Shown piece by piece: positions 55,621 through 64,000 of a DNA stretch of 64,000 bases. The stretch lies in assembly GCA_013368375.1 (NCBI GenBank), contig JAACJP010000038.1, forward strand, positions 372,001-436,000, given 5' to 3'. The notes under the pieces are model-generated. The model was not told the DNA's origin, did not search any database, and worked only from the letters and a program-made list of their open reading frames with translations. Numbering within the stretch: position 1 is the stretch's first letter; every line of letters starts with the position of its first letter. This DNA is from Tricholomella constricta (Eukaryota; Basidiomycota; Agaricomycetes; Agaricales; Lyophyllaceae). The translations under genes and the position numbers were made by a program.

Positions 55621-56489
55621 AGAGGAAAGAGCAAGGAAGGTACAACGATTCAAGTAAGGAGGGGAGCTTTAATCTGTCTGAGCGAAACATGTTAGTGGTG
55701 CAAGTTGCGAGCGAGAGAGACAACAGAATGGAGGTCAACAATGCGGTCTGAAGATTTCGGTCCACTGCCAGGTGAATCGAAACCGTGGAGTTCCTTGAAT
55801 TGTGACCAATTTCGGCAGGACGGACTAGCGGACACGTTAAGCATAGTGACCTGCCGAGAATAAGGTCAGCGAGTTTACTTCTCCTGGAAGATCACACTAG
55901 AGCATATACATGAGATATTAAAAGAAAATCGCAGAGACTCGGTGGCACTTACATTGAGATGAAATGAGATTTCGACTGCATTACATTGAACGTGTGAATT
56001 ATGTTTATATCAGGCGGAAAACTCGGAAGGAAAGATAACAAATGTCGATGAAAATCGGATTCATACTTGATGCGCGTTTAAACCTTCCTGAGGCCGCTGT
56101 CGAGGCCATCACAGAAACTGACGCCACCGTCGGCACTATCCGAGAAGGGTGATGGAGAGGAGGGTCTTGAGGAAGGCGCGCTATGCGACGTCGTCCCGAC
56201 TGTCCTGGATATGATGGTACGTCAAGTTCGCATTGTTTCCTGCTGTGGATCTCTAACGATGTCCGGATCTGCTCAGGGAATCCCTGTCCTGGAGGGTATG
56301 TGTCCGCTGAATGAGTTTTGCACTGGATGAGTCGCTCATTGATTGCGACAGTCCAGGCAACAGAAAAATCTCAATGTTCATAGTAAGTTATACAGTCCCA
56401 GGATCGCTCATGATAGTCATGCCCAATCCTCTGCACGTCATAAATTCGCATATCGGTATGGGGCTAGGGATAGGGGAGGGAAGATGGGC
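55621..56489. other. No recognisable gene
   Basis: AT-richer sequence with no long frame until 56311. EAAVEAITETDATVGTIREG (56090-56148 plus) is the only protein-like scrap. Confidence 0.35.
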
Positions 56490-57250
56490 AAGAGGTGGAA
56501 GTAGATGCAGAGATGCTGGGCCTGAGGAGGCGAAGGATGAAGAAGTGGAGCCCGAGCTCGAGAACGGGGTTGGGATGTGGACGATCGAGGAGGCGATGCG
56601 GCGTCGAGAAGGTTCATGTCCGTTTCTGCTGGGTGATTTCCCCCGATCTAATGTGCTGTTGCAGCCATACGCCCGGGGACGGAGAGGGAGACGGAGGATG
56701 GGATGCCACCGATGCACAAGTGCTGGATTACCGCGAGGCGGAGATGCTCAAGGCTGTCGGTGCCGCTTGGGGCACCCGCACCTTCACCAGGACCTGCGCA
56801 CGAGCAAGGTGCATTTATCTCATCGTACTGCCCTTCTCTCGCTAATGCTGATGCTGCTCGTCATCTGCAGCGCCTTCACCACCACCATCAAGGTCGAAAT
56901 TAAGGGCGCCATCCACGACAACGTCAGCGGCAAGCAGCACGGGCCCCGCCTCGCCGCAGCCACACCCAGACCCACACCCAGCCGCGACACTGACCCTGCA
57001 GCCCATGCGTGCGGATGGCGCACCGCCAATACCACTTCCCCAACCACTTTCCAACCACCTTCCCAAAACTTTCCCAGATATCATCATCGTCGCCGCCGAC
57101 GACGACTGCCTCGCCCTCCACTTTTTTGCGCATCTGTCCCTCGTCTTGCCCGTCCTGCTGCAGGTGCCCTGCTGAAGCCCGTGGCCGTGGTATCGGCGTC
57201 GTCGCTCTGCAGGGCCAATAAGGAAAAAGAAAGAAGGAGGGGGAGCTTTG
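56490..57250 (+). pseudogene. Gene-fragment family F, copy 2
   Basis: Partner of 52540-53370. Same three parts (ending EEAMRRREG near 56610, VGAAWG/GTRT near 56760-56785, the Pro/Thr-rich part after CTGCAG at 56870) with intron-like separators at equivalent places. The 343-aa frame 56311-57342 reads through these introns and is not a gene. Confidence 0.55.
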
Positions 57251-57940
57251 TCTCTGACAATGAAGGCTTGAACGTGAACCTCTCAAGGAGCGAGCACATG
57301 TTTGTCTGGCGGGGCTTGGGTGCAGGGCTGGATTTTTATTAGGTTGGGGTTGCAGTCGCATAGGCTGAGCACCTTACTGACATACTTTGACACCGAAGGA
57401 GCGGAAGAAGCCCCGGAGGTGAAAGATGACGATGACAAGCCAGCGATGGTGGTGGGCTCCTTCTTCTTCGCTTCCTCCTCCTGCTGTTTCCCGATCCCCG
57501 GGCCCCGGGTCCCCGCCCCCCCCCTCAACGACGTCAAGCTTACAAGGTGGAACGTTGCACGAGGCCTATAGAAGCTGTAAGTTCAGCAGCACGTCATCGT
57601 CCCTGTCCGGCCCCGAGTCTCCTGGTGCGAGTGGGCATGTGGATAGCGGTGGTGATGGGGGCGGTGGTCACGGTCTCAATGAGGAGCGGCGGTAGCGGTG
57701 GTAGGAGCAGTGTTGGTAGTGGCACGAGGTGCAGCAGCAGACGGTGCTCGCTGCGCTGCAGAAGGTACCTAAGCCTGCCGACGTTGAGGTGGTGCAGATG
57801 CCATCTCAGGTGTCGACGTTGCAGGCAAGCCCACCACCCCCGGAGCCACGCCCACTATAACACCTACACCGCTATCCATACACCTCTCACTCCATTTCCC
57901 GATCCCCATCCCATCCTCGACTCTACCGCCCCATCCCGCC
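57251..57940. other. Unassigned, Gly/Ser- and Pro-rich stretch
   Basis: Contains a CCCCGGGCCCCGGGTCCCC tract near 57498 and Ser/Gly-rich frames. It may include the decayed 5' end of the DHHC remnant but shows no membrane segment. Confidence 0.35.
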
Positions 57941-57949
57941 GTTCCCAAG

Positions 57950-58845
57950 CCCGCTATTGACGTTGATCCCGCCCCCACCAAGACCGAGGTCACCATCTTT
58001 CTCTGTGACGAAGATGTTCGTATGGGCGGGAGAGTCCGTCTGAGGCGATACCGACTGCACGACGATGTTGGTGCGGTGCTCAATGTCACACGAGCAGAAA
58101 CGACACAGTGTAGTAAGTGTGGCCAGACGAAGTCTGAGGTGAGTTGATGCCGCAGAATTACATGGAACGGGTGCTCACATTCGGTAACTAAACCGAACAC
58201 ATCACTGTCGTATCTGCAACCGATGTGTGCTCAAGTACGACCACCACTGTCCTGTGAGTTTCTTCGGCCTTTGACTTGTTTTCTGCCTCTCATTCGTGAC
58301 AGCGTGCGTTTCTGTTTTGTGACCTTTGCCAGAGTAATTGAGGCCTGATCTTCAACCAGTGATTAACCAGTGTGTCGGGCTGCATGATGAACGTCATTTC
58401 GTCATGTTCATGTACGTATCCAGACTACCCTTCTCATGTCTGAACTGACATCCCTTCAACAGGGCCTAGCTCGTCGTATCGACCTTCTGCGTCAGCGTTC
58501 TCGGGTACACGCCGCTATCAGAAGCACTGGGCATCACATATGTCCGTCGCTCCCACTCATTCTCGTCGGCATTCCATTGACTGACACGCCTCGAGCAGAC
58601 ACGACGGCCCTACCACGTCCCCGAAATCGCGTACATCATCGCTTACTTGCTCTCCGTGGTCATTTGCTTAGCTGTCGGGATTATGGTGTCGTACCACCTA
58701 TATAGTATCTCGTGGGCTGCAACATCAGTCGAAGGCCAGTACCACGAAGTGTATCGCAGGAAAGCAAAGTCTCGTGGCGAGGTTGGTGGTAATTCTTACG
58801 ACGTCCTTACCACGGAGAAACCTGAAACTATTCTCTGACATTGGC
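57950..58845 (+). pseudogene. DHHC protein S-palmitoyltransferase remnant
   Basis: DHHC enzymes attach palmitate to cysteines of membrane-associated proteins at Golgi, vacuole or ER. I see the upstream CRD cysteine pair CSKCGQTKSE (~58115) before an intron, THHCRICNRCVLKYDHHCP (58195-58250; the DHHC catalytic cysteine and its zinc ligands are intact) before another GTGAGT intron, INQCVGLHNERHFVMFM (~58362-58412), then after more introns YHVPEIAYIIAYLLSVVICL and AVGIMVSYHLYSISWAATSV (membrane segment, then TTxE-like SVEG), and EVYRRKAKSRGE (to ~58785). A stop lies after PETIL. The N-terminal two membrane segments are missing and some exons are shifted. It could be a recently dying gene; the best-preserved remnant in the window. 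Confidence 0.8.
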
Positions 58846-59150
58846 GAACGGATCATGCAGCACTTCAGGTCGCTCTCGACTTGTTGACATCGTCATCGCA
58901 GGCGCATCCGAGAATGTGCGGAAAACGAGATGTACTTCGCGCCGCGTGAGATGGGGATGGGACGGCATTTAGCTGAGGATCACTGGTACGTTTCGCTCTT
59001 CTCGCTTTTGAACTTATGTACAACTCACCGTTGTTGGCTGGGCCGCAGACCGTGTGGTGAGGACATTCAAGGAGGCAGGATATGTCACCACGATGCGGGC
59101 ACTCTAGGTAAGTGCATATGTTCCCATGCTCCTTCGCTCGCTTACTGCCC
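58846..59150 (+). pseudogene. Fragment related to 15530-15800
   Basis: Shares GGAGGCAGGATATGTNACC and the following donor-like GTAxGTxCAT and TCGCTCGCTYACTG words with 15700-15780. A reading NEMYFAPREMGMGRHLAEDH followed by RTFKEAGYVTTMRAL is protein-like but unrecognised. Confidence 0.4.
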
Positions 59151-59830
59151 CACCCCACAGCTCCACTGCCACTCGGATCCTTCGTGCACTCGTCCTAGTA
59201 TCGACAATAAATCTGCATCCACCGGTCCCCATATAGACGACAACTGTGCGCTCATGCCGATTTCCAGTCGTGTCAATGCGGCGGTACCATCACAGTCTGT
59301 AGCAGCAACAGCAGCAGGAGGACCACCCAGGGCCGGCACCTCCACCACCACCACCGCGACTTTCGGAACACGGGACACAGGACACAGGGCACCGTCCACA
59401 CAGCAGAGCACGATCGAATGGAGAGAGAGGCCAAGGTGGGTTGCGATTAATCTGTACGGATGAAGGCGTGCTTAGAGGGCGGCGTTAGGATGCTGCGGGG
59501 CTTATTTGCGGGGAGGGGGGCGGACATGGGTGAGGGATTTTGGGGCAGGGAAGGCACAAGACGAGGGGGTCGTGGCAGTGGCGCTGGGGTCGGCGGGGCT
59601 GTGGAATGTCGACGAGGCAATGACGGATGTACATGCAAGCGCTGTAAAACAATGAACAAGGATCAGAAGTCCAGTAGACATCCTATGCCCGACCTTGCAC
59701 AAATCACCAATCTGCAATCGATGGCCTGCAGGCCATTCTCGAATCGACATTTGCCACACTATTTAGCCGTGACCACGGCTGCTGCTCCTGTGCGCACGCT
59801 CCCGTAACCTAGCATCTTACTGACAACTTA
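59151..59830. other. No recognisable gene
   Basis: Thr/Ser-rich frames in the first half and a Gly-rich GGGGAGGGGGGCGGAC stretch near 59507-59525. CACTCGGATCCTTCGTGCACTCG resembles 48310-48330 (family E-like). Confidence 0.35.
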
Positions 59831-60305
59831 CAACACGCACACAGGCGGGAGGATCATTGAGGAGTGAGAGCTTAATTTTCCCGGCATCTGCTATCAGACA
59901 CAGAGAGGTGGAGTCTAGCGATGTTCGTTCAAGCTGTCACGCAGTTTGGCGCTTGCTCGTAGTGGTAGTGTGTCGACGCTGGTGCAGATAAATCTATATA
60001 CAGAATCTTGAGGCGAGAACACGCGTAACACTGATCAAATGGGCGCAAATCTGTGTTCAAATCGATTAGTATAAGCCTTACCGTGACCATTCATTCAATT
60101 TAATACTGTCCGCTGTGCGAGCGCAGGAAATATACGTCATGCCACCCTTCGTTCACGCGCGACTGTACGGTATGTGAACTCGAATTCATCACTCAGTTCG
60201 ACGGTCCGTTTATTACTAGGGACTATAGACAGCGGCACATGTTCCTCCAAGTTGCCGCCACGGAGGCATGATGCCTATGGCAGCATTAGCTCAGGTTACG
60301 GGGGT
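59831..60305. other. No recognisable gene
   Basis: Balanced composition, no open frame above 60 codons, no RNA signature that I can support. It ends at the left flank of composite satellite locus 3. Confidence 0.45.
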
Positions 60306-60345
60306 TGCAAGGACTTCTGCTAAGGCTGACCCTGGCATATCAAAG
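60306..60345 (+). repeat. Left flank of composite satellite locus 3
   Basis: Matches 5241-5280 in the same orientation (TGCAAGGACT ... GGCATATCAAAG). Confidence 0.75.
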
Positions 60346-60647
60346 GGGCTCGGGGCTTCGGGCTCGGCCGCTCCACGGCAGTAGCAACACCAGATCTCTG
60401 CGAGACCTTTGCCCATCTGAATGAACGCAAAGCAACTGTCTTAAGGCTGTATATATGTTCTCGAACATCTCCATAATACTCCCAAGGTCTTTACAGAAAA
60501 ACTGTTCATTATTCAGTCATGATTAGATTCAAGGTAAATTCTCTCTTATTTACATTCAAAATAATAAAGAACCGGAAGTTTCCCTCCACCCATTGATGTC
60601 CCCTTGATCCCCAGTACTTGCAGCCTGCTGCCCTTGCAGCGACTGCA
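60346..60647 (-). repeat. Segment S, inverted orientation
   Basis: The reverse complement aligns along its whole length with 5286-5580: from GAGCCCGAAGCCCCGAGCC at its left end to GTGCAGTCGCTGCAAGG at its right end, with CTAATCATGACTGAAT and GAGTATTATGGAGA in the middle. Confidence 0.85.
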
Positions 60648-60815
60648 CAATTACATGCTCAAAGCACGAAACCCCGAGCCTGTGTCGAAAGCCCGAAGCC
60701 CCGAGCCTGTGTCCAAAGCCCGAAGCACCAATCACGTGATGGAAGCTGAAAGCCCGAAGCCCCGCAGCCTTAGCCCATGCCCGAAGCCCCGGGCTTGTGC
60801 CCCAAGCCTGTGACC
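60648..60815 (+). repeat. AGCCCGAAGCCC-type minisatellite, locus 3
   Basis: Same unit and same orientation as loci 1 and 2, although segment S beside it is inverted. Confidence 0.85.
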
Positions 60816-60859
60816 TGAGTCTATGCTCTCTGAATGCGATTCTGGGTTGGTTTGCTTGC

Positions 60860-61195
60860 AGCCATGGGTGCATCCTCAGGGAGGGTGCCGTGCATGTTAT
60901 TCCATCTATCGTTCTGTGCACATTCGGGAACATGTCAAAATTGCAGGCATGGATGCACCCTCACTGAGGGTGCCATGCACATCATTTCATCTACCATTTG
61001 CACATTTGGTGACATGTCCTAATTGCGGCCATGGGTGCACCCTCAGTGAGGGTGGTATGCACGTCGTTCCATCTACCATTCTTTGCACGTTTGGGAACAT
61101 GTAAAAATTGCAGGCACAGGTGCACCCTCACTGAGGGTGCCGTGTGTGTTGTGTCCAGATTGCGGCCATGGGCGTACTCTCACTGAGGGTGTTGT
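60860..61195 (+). repeat. Hairpin minisatellite, locus 3
   Basis: Hairpin copies at about 60869 (imperfect), 60955, 61036, 61121 and 61172, spaced 50-86 bp, with the filler words TTCCATCTACCATTC and GGGAACATGT. Confidence 0.9.
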
Positions 61196-62858
61196 GAACA
61201 CATGTCCAAATCAAATGTAAATTAAAACAAACACCAGCGAGGCAATGTAAAATCTGACGTGTGGTCTGTTTGTTCAATAGACTAGCCAGTATTCTGAGCG
61301 AGTATAATAGATCAAACTAGCTACGTATGACTAGCGGCAGTATAATAGATCAGACTAGCTATGTACGGAAGTTTGCTTGCAGCGAGATGCAAGTCAAATC
61401 AAACACACTGCACACGATTGTTCCTGACAATGCAAATCCAATGCCAGCGAGGCGACGTAGAATCTGATGCGCAACACGGGCAATTTGCGTGAACGCCAGT
61501 ATTCTCAGCAAGTATAATAAATTATGTACCACTAGCGGGACATTTTTATGATGTTCCTGACGACGCAAATCCAACGCCAGTGAGGCAAAGTCAAATCAAA
61601 CACAAATCCAATGCTAGCGAGGCAGTGCAGAATCTGACGGGCAGTCTGCTTTACGTACAAGCTAGTATTCTCAGCAAGGACAATAAATTATGTACGACTA
61701 GTGGCACGTTTCGATGAGATGTCGTTCGAGTGATATGTTCTAGCGAGAGCGAGGGAGGGTGTAGGAATATCTTTAGGCATACGCAACAACGACTTTCACT
61801 GCAATTGATGTAGCCGAAGAGCGACAGGTCAAGGAGGTGCATACTTCTTTTGTTGTGATTCTAATGGACGGTTAGTTTGCTTGCGGGCCTGGGTGGACAT
61901 TGCTGGGTGCACGTGCGCTGATTGCAATGATGCACACCAGCTACGTACGACTAGCGGCATGCTTTGACGAGACATTTTGGGGAGGCATCTGAGTGATACG
62001 TTCTAGCAACGCAATAACTGACGAGTGATGGGTGAAAGCCATTGAAGTCGAGCTCTGTGGTGCGTACTTGTTTTGTTGTGATCCTGACGGTAAGTTTGCT
62101 TGCGTGGACATTGTTGTGCATGCGTGTGCTGATCACAACGGTTGGCATTCCTTTGAAGCTCAAGAGAAAAAACGTACGGCTACGTATGCTGTTGGGGATT
62201 GTCGGTCACTGATAGACCTTTTGAACCGTCTGGCTGATGCTTTCAGGAACATGACCTGCGACTGAACGTGGTGCGTGGGAGGCAACTGGCATACGTGACA
62301 CATGGCGTACCCAGCGAGTGGCATACCCGGCGACCGGTTAGAGGTTTGGGTTAGAGCTTCGGGTGCCTCGGTTAGAGTTTTGGGTTGGGAACGTTTCTGC
62401 TCGTGTTTCGGTTAAGGTTCGGAAACATGTTCTGCTCTGAAAAGATGGAGCGAGATGCAAGTCAAATCACACACACCGCACACAATCAATCCCGACAATG
62501 CAAATCCAACACCAGCGAGGCAACGTAAAATCTGACGGGCAATTTGTGTTAACGTATTCTGAGCAAGTCCAATTAATTACGTATGACTTATTATGCCAGC
62601 AAGGCAACGTAAAATCTGATGTGCAACACAGGCAGTTTGTGTGAGTGCTAGTGTCCTCAGCAAGTACAATAAATTATGTACGACTAGTCGCGCATTTTTA
62701 TGAGACGTTGTTTGAGTCTAGCGACACATTTGAGTGAGCCTTGGCCCTATGCAACAACAACTCTCACTGCAATCGACGTAGCCAATGAGCGACAGGTCAA
62801 GGAGGTGTGTACTCCTTTTGTTGTGATCCCGATGGACGGTTGGTTTTCTTGCAGGCAT
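61171..62858 (+). repeat. Macrosatellite unit, locus 3 (1688 bp)
   Basis: Related to the 1672-bp unit of locus 2 but with a distinct set of substitutions and small indels. Period 1688 to the next unit. Telomere-like tract at 62336-62420; 77-aa frame at 62032-62265. Confidence 0.95.
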
Positions 62859-64000
62859 AGGCGCACCCTCACTGAGGGTGCCGTGCATACATGTCCAAAC
62901 AAATGCAAATCAAACCAAATGCCAGTGAGGCAATGTAAAATCTGACGTGTGGTCTGTTTGTTCAATAGACTAGCCAGTATTCTGAGCGAGTATAATAGAT
63001 CAAACTAGCTACGTATGACTAGCGGCAGTATAATAGATCAGACTAGCTATGTACGGAAGTTTGCTTGCAGCGAGATGCAAGTCAAATCAAACACACTGCA
63101 CACGATTGTTCCTGACAATGCAAATCCAATGCCAGCGAGGCGACGTAGAATCTGATGCGCAACACGGGCAATTTGCGTGAACGCCAGTATTCTCAGCAAG
63201 TATAATAAATTACGTACCACTAGCGGGACATTTTTATGATGTTCCTGACGACGCAAATCCAACGCCAGTGAGGCAAAGTCAAATCAAACACAAATCCAAT
63301 GCTAGCGAGGCAGTGCAGAATCTGACGGGCAGTCTGCTTTACGTACAAGCTAGTATTCTCAGCAAGGACAATAAATTATGTACGACTAGTGGCACGTTTC
63401 GATGAGATGTCGTTCGAGTGATATGTTCTAGCGAGAGCGAGGGAGGGTGTAGGAATATCTTTAGGCATACGCAACAACGACTTTCACTGCAATTGATGTA
63501 GCCGAAGAGCGACAGGTCAAGGAGGTGCATACTTCTTTTGTTGTGATTCTAATGGACGGTTAGTTTGCTTGCGGGCCTGGGTGGACATTGCTGGGTGCAC
63601 GTGCGCTGATTGCAATGATGCACACCAGCTACGTACGACTAGCGGCATGCTTTGACGAGACATTTTGGGGAGGCATCTGAGTGATACGTTCTAGCAACGC
63701 AATAACTGACGAGTGATGGGTGAAAGCCATTGAAGTCGAGCTCTGTGGTGCGTACTTGTTTTGTTGTGATCCTGACGGTAAGTTTGCTTGCGTGGACATT
63801 GTTGTGCATGCGTGTGCTGATCACAACGGTTGGCATTCCTTTGAAGCTCAAGAGAAAAAACGTACGGCTACGTATGCTGTTGGGGATTGTCGGTCACTGA
63901 TAGACCTTTTGAACCGTCTGGCTGATGCTTTCAGGAACATGACCTGCGACTGAACGTGGTGCGTGGGAGGCAACTGGCATACGTGACACATGGCGTACCC
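62859..64000 (+). repeat. Macrosatellite unit, locus 3, runs off the window
   Basis: Second 1688-bp unit, beginning with the hairpin at 62862-62882 and near identical to 61171-62312 after the hairpin. The array continues beyond the window. Confidence 0.95.

Noticed and set aside
56311..57342. 343-aa plus-strand open frame, longest in the window
   Set aside because: It reads through the intron-like gaps that are conserved between family F copies, is low in complexity, and changes frame relative to copy 1. Not a gene.
1..64000. tRNA, rRNA or other structural RNA genes
   Set aside because: I looked for T-loop GGTTCRA words with a matching acceptor stem and found none that fold as a tRNA; no rRNA-like stretches were recognised.

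Overview
The window looks like a gene-poor, repeat-rich stretch of a fungal nuclear genome, most likely a mushroom-forming basidiomycete. The evidence is short GT..AG introns interrupting every recognisable coding stretch, GC-balanced DNA, and protein remnants of fungal type: a Ppo/linoleate diol synthase-like P450 domain, an Rsm1-type C3HC zinc finger, a Dbp6-like helicase and a pyruvate dehydrogenase kinase-like protein. I found no intact gene. Every family I recognise is broken by stops, frameshifts, missing exons or truncation. The long open frames (343 aa at 56311-57342, 295 aa at 46489-47376) are compositional artefacts.

Layout. 1-4075 is one copy of a segmental duplication whose other copy is 41189-45263 (nearly identical). 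It carries a peroxisomal 3-ketoacyl-CoA thiolase remnant and a mitochondrial methionyl-tRNA synthetase remnant. 5241-7607, 25463-31209 and 60306-64000 are three loci of one composite satellite: an AGCCCGAAGCCC-type minisatellite, then a minisatellite built on a perfect 10-bp hairpin (arms GGCACCCTCA / TGAGGGTGCC), then a macrosatellite unit of 1672 bp (three full tandem units plus a partial one at 25911-31209) or 1688 bp (61171 to the window end). 7608-17215 is a nest of two interspersed repeat types and gene-fragment families. 17220-20280 holds remnants of a C3HC zinc-finger protein, a Dbp6-like DEAD-box helicase and an isopropylmalate/tartrate dehydrogenase-like protein. 31210-40330 holds gene-fragment families, a pyruvate dehydrogenase kinase remnant and a Ppo P450-domain remnant. 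45264-60300 holds further gene-fragment families, a possible GET3 remnant in two orientations and a DHHC palmitoyltransferase remnant.

The most interesting signal is a ~603-bp non-coding module (called A here) present five times (7608, 12007, 14666, 31210, 45264). It always begins AGTCATTGGCGG immediately after a host CT, carries a GGATAACG-NNN-CGTTATCC hairpin about 15 bp from that end and further palindromes near the other end, and marks a junction: the sequence to its left is a repeat that is cut off, and the sequence to its right is unrelated gene-fragment DNA. A second hairpin (the satellite one, or its GGCGCCCTCA variant) lies 0.9-2.5 kb to the right of every A copy. The loop trinucleotide of the A hairpin is ACC in two copies and GGT, its reverse complement, in three. 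Together this suggests an uncharacterised family of hairpin-ended mobile elements that carries or captures intron-containing host gene fragments. Helitron-like behaviour is one reading, but the ends do not fully fit that class.
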